A stretch of DNA of 64,000 nt from Macrocybe gigantea (Eukaryota; Basidiomycota; Agaricomycetes; Agaricales; Callistosporiaceae), in contig SJRY01000146.1 in the NCBI GenBank assembly GCA_011319805.1, positions 62,001 to 126,000 on the forward strand, read 5' to 3'. Below are positions 45,481-55,414 of this stretch, in pieces. Position numbers and translations under genes: made by a program. The notes beneath the pieces were generated by a model, which saw only the letters and a list, made by a program, of their open reading frames with translations, made no database searches and had not been told where the DNA came from. Numbering within the stretch: the first letter of the stretch is position 1; each line of letters begins with the position of its first letter.

Positions 45481-45835
45481 TCCTCATTACTCAGCATCGG
45501 CTTACCAAAAGCATTGAGCCGAGGCCGGCACGGGAATGGGGAATGGCGTGTTCGCCGTCCTGCAGAGGCCTCCGGAAACGCTCCTTCCGTTGGACTCTGC
45601 TTTTACTGCGAGCGCCCTTTTGCCAGTCATGTGACATGGTGGCTGACAACTGTACAGTACCAAACCTTAAGTAAACTTGCCCAAATCGTATTTACAATCT
45701 GTCATACCACATGAATTTGGAAATTTCATCTGTCACCCCTGCCGTGTATGAAACACACGATCATGATCAAATCTCCGGTAAGTGGGGCGTGCCTATCACC
45801 GATACCGTGTGCTCACTGGCTCTTGTCAAACATAG

Positions 45836-46174
45836 ATGCCTCAACAGACTACAGCTCCGGTTCCAGCTCAGAGGAGTGGCGAAGAGATACCGATTGTAAG
45901 CCTTGCTCCGTCGATGTATGATTTACATGTCACATAGTACTCAATGCACGACACCAGGGTCGTCTTGGTCCCTGTCCCTGACAACTACACCACCTGCTAC
46001 TCCAACCTCGGAATGGGCCGAAAACGATACACACCACCCCTTGATTTTTTTGTGCCAGTACTGCGGCACATACAACGTCTTGACCCTTCTCCACCTCGCG
46101 CTAGCGGTGCACTTGAGCAGATTGACGATGAATGTGGAGGATACAGCGGATACAAATATGGAGGTGGAGCATAA
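45836..46174 (+). CDS. small hypothetical gene, two exons (tentative)
   Basis: ATG 45836 opens MPQQTTAPVPAQRSGEEIPI. A possible 42-nt intron (GTATGA to ACCAG, about 45918-45959) joins it in frame to a second exon encoding VVLVPVPDNYTTCYSNLG and ending in GGYSGYKYGGGA at TAA. The predicted product is about 98 residues. The intron is short and the function is unknown; this could be a fragment of a larger gene. Confidence 0.3.
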
Positions 46175-46250
46175 CGAGTTCTTGTAGTTCTTGTCGACGT
46201 CTGCAGTGTAGGCAAAATCAAATGTTATTATCAAATTTGAAACTTGCAAA

Positions 46251-46635
46251 CTACAATGCCTGATACATAAGTTTCCGCTCGTCGAATAACTTGGCAAGCT
46301 CAGTGGGGTCTACCATGGCATAACAAAGCATTTCCTCCAGCGATTTCACAACAGAATCAATCCGTCAACCGAAGTACTCGCTCCGATGCAGTTCAAGGCC
46401 CACACCTGTATATTGAAGGAGGGCAGTTTGATGCCGGTGAATGCATTTCTGGAAGCGCGATATTTCAATGACTGCATCACGTATGATGTCTTTGTCGAGC
46501 TCGGCCATGTAGCGTCGATAAATGCGATTGATGTAGTCAAAATCGCAGTTGCTGGTTTTCCTTTCGAGCGCGCTCAGGGTACGTTCGACCCTCTCAGCGA
46601 GGAAGCCTATGGGAATGCGTGTTCATCACGCTCGA
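46251..46635 (-). pseudogene. C-terminal fragment of an unknown minus-strand gene
   Basis: The minus-strand frame reads RIPIGFLAERVERTLSALER, NCDFDYINRIYRRYMAELDK, AVIEISRFQKCIHRH and ends MYQAL at TAG (46251-46253). There is one in-frame TGA after HRSEYFG. The composition is strongly protein-like and helical. Stops upstream of 46630 suggest an intron or truncation. No family is recognised. Confidence 0.45.
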
Positions 46636-46839
46636 TGGTCTCTGAGTCCCTGGCATGAGCGGTGCCTGCTGCTTGCTGAGGCTGCACTCTTACGATGTTC
46701 GATACACTGGCAGCTATTGCCATTACTCGGCTAGGAGGTGTGTTATTATAATATCTAGACGTTAAGGAACAAACAAGAAACCTTTTGCTGTGCTGTTGGT
46801 ACTGCGTTCGTCGCCGCTAAGAGACCTCAGATTTGTTCC

Positions 46840-47697
46840 TGAAACAATACTATATGTTCAATATGTTCATAAAGGAGACAGGAGGGATCATACCTATCAA
46901 AATATCACTTGCTTTTAGCACGGTTTGCTGCCTTTTTTTCTTCGGGCGTGTGGTAGAGCTTTCGTCAACCCATGAGGAAAAGCATTACGAGTATTTCACA
47001 TGTCTTCGTCTTACTTTTACCCAACGCACACCTTCGTTGCATTTCATAGCACACTGTAAGCAACATACACCTCAATGAATGAAGCTAATCCCACCACATA
47101 CAGATCTACACGGCCTATGGATGCATTACTGGATTTGTCTATGAAGAATCTGTCTTCACTGCTGCCCGTAAGTAATCATATTAAAATGAGGGAAAAAAAC
47201 TTACGAGGCGACAGCCCTTCGATGCAAAAACCGTCTTCTTCCCAGCTGGCCATGACACGGAGACGTACAAGTCTCGCTTCATAACACTCTTGGTCCCCAT
47301 CTACAAGCGTGCCTTCAAAGCGGGTAAGGGGGACGTTTCCTTTGAAAAAGCGTACCTTCTGTGGCTCGACCGCTTTCCCATAATGACACAAGAGGACATT
47401 GAAAGCACTAAAGGCAACAATGCCATAAGCGGCGAAGGCGAGGATGCCACGAGCGACAGAGGTGACGGAAGCAAGGATGCCATGAGCGACAGAGGCAAGA
47501 CTACGAGCAATAGAGGCAACGATACTGCGAGCAATATCAGTGACGGAGGCGAGGAAACCATGGAAGGGCTGCTGGCAGCCAACGGAAAAATGACAAGGCT
47601 CTCCAACAAGGAAATTCATAAGAGAGTTCGTGAGCTCACCTCCTTTTCATCACAGCCTTTTACAATTCTGTCTTTCAGAATTTTAAGCACAGAATAA
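46840..47697 (+). pseudogene. unknown plus-strand gene fragment with one intron
   Basis: An exon near 47102-47169 (IYTAYGCITGFVYEESVF) joins across an intron (about 47170-47216, GTAAGT to GACAG) to FDAKTVFFPAGHDTETYKSR, then LLVPIYKRAFKAGKGDVSFE and a Ser/Gly/Asp-rich stretch. That stretch comes from imperfect 27-30 nt repeats (GACAGAGGCA-like, 47440-47545). Upstream pieces from 46840 may be earlier exons. Unknown family; possibly an accessory gene of the KDZ transposon. Confidence 0.4.
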
Positions 47698-47719
47698 CTT
47701 GGAAGGCGGGATTTTCGAT

Positions 47720-48050
47720 GACCTGGGGCCACAACGATGCTGACGACGCTCCCGGAGATTGGGAGGACCTGCTAACCATTGAGGCTGACCGTGAAAGGCG
47801 GGTACATGAATTAAAATATACCTGATCACCTTTCTCATTTGCCACCAAGCATCGTTCCTATGTCGTTGCTGCCAAGCTCGGGATTGAACAACGCGGACAC
47901 CAATATGAGGTAGCTGTGCCTCCTGAAGAGTGACATGTCAAGACATTGGCGGAACTGCACAAAGAGTGGATTGACTTACTAGACAGCTTTGTTTCGACGC
48001 CGTCACTTTGGACAGGTACTGCCAGCGAGGATGAGATGATGTAGTCTTGC
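47720..48050 (+). pseudogene. N-terminal-like fragment of a transposon protein with two TGA stops
   Basis: A plus-strand frame reads DAPGDWEDLLTIEADRERRV, then SFATKHRSYVVAAKLGIEQR and HVKTLAELHKEWIDLLDSF. TGA codons lie after HELKYT and after PEE, each in a context suggesting CGA originally. It is cut before the Helitron fragment at 48124. It may be the start of a KDZ-type protein from a second copy. Confidence 0.4.
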
Positions 48051-48123
48051 GTCCTCGAACATCATATATTTTCCATGTTTGTCATCAGTCACATGTTGCG
48101 CCAATATGTTCTATTCTACAAGA

Positions 48124-48738
48124 CAAGTATATAACACGTGCCGCTGGCACTTTTATGCCCCCCAGCCTTTTGTAATGCACTTTAAATATTTAATCCAATA
48201 GTACTTCATTATATACAAAGTTTTTAGTTACACTATCTATCTTGTCCACTTCCCATATTGCTTTATGTACTGATGTTACCCGTGATATAGCAACATAAAA
48301 CTGACCATGAGTGAAAACCGGGGTACGTAAATCCAGCCCAACATGTATTACTGATTGGCCCTGCGACTTGTTGATTGTCATAGCAAAGCATAAGCAGATG
48401 GGAAATTGAAGCCGAGTGAGTGGGAATGGCACTTGTCCTTCTGGCAGCTCATGCTTGATATGTGGGATGAAGATCAACTCTCCTGCATGATCACCTGTAA
48501 TGAGCCTTAGCTCTAGAATACGATTACAGATCCAAGTGACGATTCCTCAACTCCCATTGCAAACACCATGGCCTGTATCCAGATTGCACAACACCATGAC
48601 AGGACAGCCTATTTTGAGAGCTAGCTTGGCCAGTGGCAGTCTTGAACAATTGATAGAGTTCAAATACTCTATTGGATAGAGCAGCTGTTCACCATTGTTG
48701 CTTTCAGGGACTGAATCAGCACTGTGAAAGACTTGCTC
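48124..48738 (-). mobile_element. truncated Helitron copy 2 (helicase C-terminus and 3' end)
   Basis: On the minus strand the helicase end (48477-48190: HELPEGQVPFPLTRLQFPI, TINKSQGQS, YVAISRVTS) matches Helitron 1 closely. It is followed by the same AT-rich tail, hairpin and ACTTG terminus (element end at 48124). Upstream parts to 48738 are broken by stops. The element is cut at 48739 by the copia LTR. Confidence 0.88.
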
Positions 48739-48890
48739 TGTTATGATTTCAGGCTAATCGTTATCTTGACAACGGGCACGTGACACAAAAGGCACATGAT
48801 GAACATGTGATAGACGCGATGCGACAAACAAGATACAATGCAGCGACTCGAGGAAACCCTACAACAACAACGCATCAGCGCTGACCAGGG
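48739..48890 (+). repeat. 5' piece of copia-type LTR (interrupted by copy C)
   Basis: This begins TGTTATGATTTCAGGC and follows the reverse complement of the solo LTR at 23125-23538. It is cut after CAGGG by chromovirus copy C and resumes at 55415. Confidence 0.85.
48886..48890 (+). repeat. target site duplication CAGGG, left of copy C
   Basis: CAGGG immediately precedes the LTR at 48891 and recurs at 55410-55414. Confidence 0.95.
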
Positions 48891-49210
48891 TGTTACAGAC
48901 GCTGCCCAAAGGACTATTCATTTTCTTATCTTATCTTTCCCACATCCCTTATCTCCCCCATCATGCTGCGCAGCGCGCAGCCATCGAGTCATCCCACTTC
49001 CCTAGTCATCCTGAGTCATCTCTTTCCAGTCTTACTCATCCGCAGTCCACAGCATTGCGCAGCCCATGGTCCGTGCTCGAGTACTGTAATGTATATAAGG
49101 ACTCCCAGATGTACCAGTAGCGCTAGGCTTAATATTCCTTTTGCCATCATCTCAAGACCACTCTCGCACTTAATCTGCCCGAGTCCTTCTGAGATTCGTC
49201 TAGCCTAACA
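48891..49210 (+). repeat. 5' LTR of copy C
   Basis: 320 bp, TGTTACAG to CTAACA. The TATA-like sequence GTATATAAGG lies at 49091-49100. AGGCTTAATAT at 49125-49135 is the putative transcript start and self-primer. Confidence 0.95.
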
Positions 49211-49212
49211 AG

Positions 49213-49223
49213 ATATTAAGCCT
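49213..49223 (+). promoter_or_regulatory. putative self-priming primer-binding site, copy C
   Basis: ATATTAAGCCT, two nt after the LTR end, is exactly complementary to 49125-49135. Confidence 0.8.
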
Positions 49224-49255
49224 CGTCGAGACTCGCTCAGACTCACACACACACC

Positions 49256-49903
49256 ACGTCACGCTTTATCAAAGACTTGATCAACATTCGACGACAAGCG
49301 GTCGCCGACCCAGCGAGCACTAGCACGAGCGACGAGAGCACTTGGCTCAGAGAAGTAGACCAGACATTGCAGTCCACGCCATTCGCAGAGACAGTCCACG
49401 CCATCCGCAGAGACACTAGCAATCCAAATAAACGAAAGAGAGAGCGCACGCCTACACCAAGTAGCGACGACGAAGAACAGGCATTTCTGAGAGAGTTTGC
49501 CTTCACCACCACAGATGAGCCCGCTGAGATTCTCAGCGAAGGAGCAGCACAACTCATTGCAGAACTCTTCCTAGAAGGAGAATACGGGATAAGCCCAGAA
49601 GAGCTGTGGTCAGACCAGAATCTTCTTGCCGAAGAAGAGGACGAACCCATCCGCAAGAAAACGAGAGAAGAACGAACACAAGCCCGAGATTTTAGGCGAC
49701 AACAGATCAAGAACTATAATCGCCGAACACAGGAGGAAGACATACTGATACAGAGAGGGCACGACGCTCAGAGCATACGACAGAACCAACGAGAACGACA
49801 CCAGAGTCAGGACACACAGGAACGAAACCGCCGAATCCCTTCAGAGGACCAATCCGCTGAAGCACTGCATAAGGAGAGAATCGCACCACCATGGCGAAAG
49901 TAA
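49256..49903 (+). pseudogene. ORF1 of copy C, start codon lost
   Basis: The frame is open for 216 codons and ends TAA at 49901-49903. The start used in copy B (ATG) is ACG here and no other ATG is near, so the start is lost or non-AUG. The protein is acidic in the middle (SSDDEEQAFLREF; LAEEEDEPIRKKTREE), with a basic NLS-like KRKRER and a Gln/Arg-rich end. No family is recognised. It may be a gag-related or nuclear-targeting accessory protein. Its last 13 nt overlap the start of gag. Confidence 0.7.
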
Positions 49904-51030
49904 GCAACAGCGACTGGGACGAATACTATCAGTGGAGGGAGCGAAAAGGATTACCAAAGACAACCGGACCGACCGCCGCAGAGTGGGCCGATTTCGAACA
50001 AGCTTGTAGAATCGCAGGAGTCGACCTAGACTACTGGAAAGAACAGAGAGAGGAGCGAAGACAGAAACAGCTCCAAGAACAGCAAGCCCAAGTACAAGCA
50101 CAGCAGACCCAAGAACAACAGATCCAGGAACAGGAAGACCAAGACCAAGAGAACGACGAAGAAAACCCCCAAAGGATGACGACAGAATACAAGGGAATCA
50201 TCGCTGACCCGAAATCCTTTACAGGAGATCGAACGTCCTTCGATATTTGGTGGAGAAAGATGAAACTCTACATAACCGCACATGGGGACCTCACGGATAC
50301 ACAGAAGAATTGGAGCGGTCCTGTCTAGAATGACCGACGGACCCGGAGCCCACTGGGCATCAAAGAAGATCGACACCACTACCAACCAAAGCACATGGGC
50401 CGACTTCATAACCGAGATAGAGATACGATTCAGCAACGTCATGTCGCCATCACAAGCAGGAAGCAAACTATTCAACATCAGACAGGGAAACCGACCCATC
50501 GACGAATTTCTGGATGAATTCGTAGACCTCGCAGGGAAAGCAGGAATGACAGGAACAGCCCCTCGTTTCCTACTTGAGAAGAGCTTAAACCGAAGGACAG
50601 CAGAAGCCGTACACTCAATCTCCACACTTCCAACAGATGGAGATGAATATATCAAGACAGTTCGAGCAATTGGACGAAACATCGATGAACACAGAAATGT
50701 GATGAGAGGAGAATTCACAAGCAATCAGCGCAAGGCCAGAAATCCAAGCCGAGGAGCAGGACAGGCCATGGAAGTCGACAAAGTACGAAGCAACAACTGC
50801 TTCAACTGCAATAAACCAGGACACATTTCACGAAACTGCCCGGAACCACGAAAAGGAGCAGCAAATGTCACATGTTTCAACTGTGGCTAAAGGGACACTA
50901 TGCACGAAACTGCAAGAAGAAGAAGAAAGGAAAATCCCGGGTCAGAGAAGTGAAAGAAGAAGAAGGAGAGGACGAAGAAGACAAGGATGAAGAAAGCTCT
51001 GACAAAGAGGTTTTGTTGAAGGGTCCGACT
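49891..51030 (+). pseudogene. gag of copy C
   Basis: ATG 49891 (MAKVSNSDWDEYYQW) opens inside the end of ORF1. A Gln-rich segment (QLQEQQAQVQAQQTQEQQ) precedes the gag core (SFDIWWRKMKLYITAHGD). An extra A near 50308 shifts the frame; the sequence continues to 50890 and contains [15 protein letters not shown] missing T near 50889 restores the frame for the second knuckle. A further 1-nt deletion near 51007 breaks the acidic tail. The role is nucleocapsid/capsid protein. Confidence 0.85.
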
Positions 51031-54000
51031 AGGAGGTGCTAAATCGCGACCCATACAACTGAAACAGACTCGCTTCGATACCGGATGTAGATCATCCCAT
51101 ACTCTGAAATACACCATTCCTGCCAAGCGATCTGAAGCACCAAGAAAAACCATCCAAGGGGACAAACCACCAAAGAGGAAAGAGCTCGCAGTACCAGCAA
51201 GGATACGAACCCGAAAAGGAATCACAACGATAACACCAGAAGTCGATAGCGGAGCGGACAGGACCTGCATCAACACCGCGATAGTAGCAAAAACAGGACT
51301 GAAGACACGGCGAATCAAGAAGATTCCCATCATAAATGCAGACGGATCACCCAACCGTCAGAAAACAGCAGACCGAGTAGCGGAGGTCCACATTGACATT
51401 AAAGGATACAAGGAGCACATGGAAGCCATCGTACTTGATATCGGAAAAACCGACATGCTACTAGGACATGACTGGCTTGTCTACCACAACCCAACAATCA
51501 AATGGAGGACAGGAGAAATTGTCTTCGACAGATGCCCCAAAACGTGCAAAATAAACCACCAGACGATCAAGATACAGAAGGTGGCTGAACCAGCGAAAAC
51601 CACAGCCAGCGACAAGACAGGAACCCAGATACCCCCATATCTGATCAGATTCAAACACCTCTTCAAGGAGAAGAACTTTGATCGCTTACCAGACCACAAA
51701 GAATGGGACCATGAAATAAACTTAACAAAGGATGCACCCAAAACGATACCGAGCAAGGTCTACCCGATGACACAGAAAGAGCTAGAGGAACTAGATGCCT
51801 TCGTCGAAGAAGGATTATGAACAGGAAAAATACGCCCATCGAAATCGCCTTATGCAGCACCCTGCTTCTTTCGCAACAAGAAGGATGGAAGCAAACGACT
51901 CATCCAAGACTACCGAGAAATAAACAAATATACGGTCAAGGACAAGTTTCCACTACCACGCATCAGCGAGCTCCTCGACGTACTACAAGGAGCAAAGTAC
52001 TTTAGCAAGATCGATATTATCTGGGGGTACAATAACGTGCGCATTCGGAAAGGGGACGAATGGAAGGCAGCCTTCCTAACAGCAAGAGGACTCTTCGAAC
52101 CGACAGTCATGTATTTTGGGCAGTGCAACGCACCAGGCACTTTTAGCCGAATGATGGCGAGCCTCTTCCAAGACCAAATACGAAGAAGAGCATGCATAAT
52201 CTATATGGACGACATCATAATCATCGGACGAACACGAGAGGAACTCCAAAAGAACACCATAGAAGTCATGGAAATACTGAACAAGAACGACCTGTTCATC
52301 AAAGGACCGAAATGCGTCTGGGAATCATCGAAAGTCCCAGTACTAGGATACATCGTAGGAGAAGGGAAGGTAGAAATGGAACCAGAAAAGATCACAGCCG
52401 TACAATCCTGGCCAACCCCAAAGACGAAGAAGAACTACAAAAGTTCTTGGGATTCACGAACTTTTACCGACGATTCATCAAGGGATATGCAAAGGTCGCT
52501 AAACCCCTGACAGAGTTGACTGGAAACAAAACATTCCAGTGGACAGACAAGCAACAAGGCGCTTTCAAAGAACTGATCCGACATATAACCTCAGCACCCA
52601 TTCTAGCACTACCACAGACAGAAGGAAAATTCCGAGTCGAAACGGACGCCTCAGGATATGCCATTGGAGCGGTACTATCACAACAGCAGAAAGGACTATG
52701 GCATCCGATCGCATTCATTTCGAGATGCATGACCCCAGCGGAACAAAACTACGAAATCTACGACAAGGAACTTCTTGCGATAATGGTCGCACTAAAGACA
52801 TGGAGACAATACCTCCTCGAAGCTCGAGAGAAGTTCGAAATATTGACGGATCACAAGAACCTATCATACTTCCGGAAGCCGCAGCGACTCAATTCGAGAC
52901 AGATTGGCTGGTACCTGAAATTACAGGAATACGACTACGAACTACGACACGTACCAGGAAAGGCGAATGGAAAAGCGGATGTCCTGTCACGAATGGCAGG
53001 ATATGAAGAAAACCTAGCAGAGAAGGACGACATACAAATGATCAAAGAAGCAGCATTCATTCGACATCTGGAAGAGAATAATGAACAAGACTTCGAATTT
53101 ATGATGTTCGAGGACGAACACCCATAGAAAGAAGAAGCAGAAAATAACGAAACAATACAAACAAGAGGAATCACGATGATCGAATCCTCAAGGATAGAAC
53201 AAATTCGACAATGCACACGAAGGGAGACGATCGTAACAACAGGACTGAAGGAAAAACCACACTGGTTCACAGAAGATGACCACATCGTATACGTAGGAGG
53301 AAAAATCTATATTCCTCCAGACAACAAACTAAAGGAAAACATCATGTTTGAACACCACGACACACCCATCGGAGGACACCCAGGGCAATACCGCATGCAC
53401 GAGCTCATAAGCCGCACCTATTGGTGGCCATCAATGCTGACAGACATCAAGAAGTATGTCAATGGATGCGAAACATGTCAGCGAAACAAAATCATCCGAC
53501 AAAAGAAACACGCACCCCTGCACCCGCACGAAGTCCCACAACAACCATGGGAAGATATCGGAGTAGATCTCATAGGACCGCTACCCAGCTCGAACGGCTT
53601 TAACGCCATCGCCGCAGTCACAGACCGCCTGACCAAGATGATCCACCTAGTTCCCACAAAGACCGAACTCACAGCAGAAGGTCTCGCACGACTATACCGA
53701 GACAATGTGTGGCGGCTTCATGGAATTCCACGAAAGATCATCAGTGATCGAGGACCCCAGTTCGCAGCACGATTCATGACAGCACTTCTAAAATTACTCG
53801 GAACAAAGCAAAACCTATCAACGGCCTATCACCCACAGACAGATGGACAGGCGGAGCGATCCCACCAAGAAACGGAAGCCTTCCTCAGAAGCTTCACAAA
53901 CAACCTACAGGACGATTGGGCAGAATGGATAGCAATTGCAGAGTACCAATACAATGACAAAGCACACCAGGGAACGAAGGAAACACCATTCTACCTCAAC

Positions 54001-54657
54001 TATGGAATGCACCCCTGGAAGGGAGAGCCGCAGACGACAGAAGGGAATAACCCCGCAGCAAAAGACTTTGTCAAAAGAATGAGCCAAATACGAAAGGAAG
54101 CAAATGCCGCGCTGCAATATGCACAAACACGAGCCAAAGACAATTACGATGCAAGACGAAAACCTGCCCGTGAATACAAGAAAGGAGATAGAGTATGGCT
54201 AGAAGCCACCAATATCACAGTCAATCGACCATCAAAGAAGTTATCGGCACTCTGATACGGACCGTTCAAGGTGGTTGAAAAGAAAGGAGCCTCGGCATAT
54301 CGCCTGGAACTCCCAGCATCATGGCAGCTGATACACCCCGTGTTCAATGAAACACTGCTCACGCCTTACAAAGGACCCCGTTTCAAGATACAAGAGCGAC
54401 CATCACCACCACCCCCTGAAATCATAAATGATGAAGAAGAGTACGAGATAGAAGAGATCCTAAAAAGGAAGAAACAAGGGAGAGGGACACTATTCCTGGT
54501 CAAATGGAAAGGATACGGACACGAAGAGAACACATGGATCAAAGAGAAGGAGCTAGGGAATGCGCAGCAAGCTCTAGACCACTTCCTAAAGAAGACTGCG
54601 AACCAGGATAAAAGGATCACGACAAGAGGGAAGAAGACCAAAAATCGCACTTCATGA
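51020..54657 (+). pseudogene. pol of copy C: protease, RT, RNase H, integrase, chromodomain
   Basis: Protease VDSGADRTCI at about 51241-51270. RT with RLIQDYREIN and IIYMDD (52199-52213). RNase H with TDASGY (about 52641), YDKELLAI and TDHKNLSYF. Integrase zinc-binding HHCC (53353-53480), catalytic DLIGPLP, SDRGPQF and the Glu in GQAERSHQ with exactly 35 residues between the second Asp and Glu. Chromodomain about 54430-54600 with YEIEEIL, VKWKGY and NTWI. Breaks: TGA 51818 and TGA 54253 (both CGA in another copy), TAG 53125 (CAG in copy A), and a lost A near 52430. The chromodomain is expected to direct integration to methylated-histone chromatin. Confidence 0.92.
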
Positions 54658-55052
54658 CCACCAACGCCCCCATCAGCATCGACAGCAGCGAGGGCAGCCG
54701 CGCACCTACCCCCAACCGCCCAAGCGACCTCGAGAATCTGGCAAGGATTCTCAATGCTAGCGACTACATGGACCCCCTCGCCATCACACTCGGTGCATAT
54801 ATGCGCTATGTTATGACCGTCCGCACGCACCTCTGGACCGGGAGAACCCCTGATGGGACCGGCCCCACTGCAGCTGAACGTATCGCGCTTCGCGAAGCAA
54901 TGGAAATGCTTCGCACAGAAAACCGGCGACTTAAACTCCTCGCCACCACACTCCACCACATTCGCGCCTATAATGAAGAGCTCATTCATACATGGGCCCC
55001 GCGTGCCGCGACCGCCTGGGAGACCAATACTGGGTGGGGACAGCTGGACTAA
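54654..55052 (+). CDS. ORF4 of copy C, downstream of pol
   Basis: 132 codons, unbroken. The ATG overlaps the pol stop (ATGA), the typical arrangement for termination-reinitiation. The N-terminus is Ser/Pro-rich. Residues 45-60 include LAITLGAYMRYVMTV. Residues about 75-110 (RIALREAMEMLRTENRRLKL and on) look like a coiled coil. The same ORF and overlap exist in copy A. No known family is recognised; an envelope protein is unlikely because there is no signal peptide or membrane segment. Confidence 0.75.
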   Translation: MTTNAPISIDSSEGSRAPTPNRPSDLENLARILNASDYMDPLAITLGAYMRYVMTVRTHLWTGRTPDGTGPTAAERIALREAMEMLRTENRRLKLLATTLHHIRAYNEELIHTWAPRAATAWETNTGWGQLD

Positions 55053-55074
55053 GGTTTTTCGCGAGGACGCGAAT

Positions 55075-55089
55075 CTAAAGAGAGGGTGA
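55075..55089 (+). other. polypurine tract of copy C
   Basis: AAAGAGAGGGTGATG-type purine run ends just before the 3' LTR at 55090. It is the expected primer for plus-strand DNA synthesis. Confidence 0.75.
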
Positions 55090-55409
55090 TGTTACAGACG
55101 CTGCCCAAAGGACTATTCATTTTCTTATCTTATCTTTCCCACATCCCTTATCTCCCCCATCATGCTGCGCAGCGTGCAGCCATCGAGTCATCCCACTTCC
55201 CTAGTCATCCTGAGTCATCTCTTTCCAGTCTTACTCATCTGCAGTCCACAGCATTGCGCAGCCCATGGTCCGTGCTCGAGTACTGTAATGTATATAAGGA
55301 CTCCCAGATGTACCAGTAGCGCTAGGCTTAATATTCCTTTTGCCATCATCTCAAGACCACTCTCGCACTTAATCTGCCCGAGTCCTTCTGAGATTCGTCT
55401 AGCCTAACA
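55090..55409 (+). repeat. 3' LTR of copy C
   Basis: 320 bp; differs from the 5' LTR at two sites that I can see (GCGCAGCC to GTGCAGCC and CATCCGCAG to CATCTGCAG), both C-to-T. Confidence 0.95.
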
Positions 55410-55414
55410 CAGGG
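55410..55414 (+). repeat. target site duplication CAGGG, right of copy C
   Basis: Exact copy of 48886-48890. Confidence 0.95.

Larger units (their letters stand above)
48891..55409 (+). mobile_element. Ty3/gypsy chromovirus, copy C (full length, recently inserted)
   Basis: A 6,519-bp element with two 320-bp LTRs (48891-49210, 55090-55409). I count two differences between them, both C-to-T. It is flanked by 5-bp CAGGG duplications. It carries ORF1, gag, pol (protease, RT, RNase H, integrase, chromodomain), ORF4 and a polypurine tract. It is disabled by a handful of stops and indels. Self-priming signals are intact. Chromodomain and integrase motifs place it among chromoviruses. Confidence 0.96.

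Noticed and set aside
49277..49903. TTG at 49277 as start of ORF1 in copy C
   Set aside because: Alignment with copy B puts the original start at 49256, where ATG has become ACG.
51061..51110. TGA codons read as Trp (recoding) at the gag/pol junction
   Set aside because: In another frame the same stretch is open and leads straight into the protease, so no recoding is needed.
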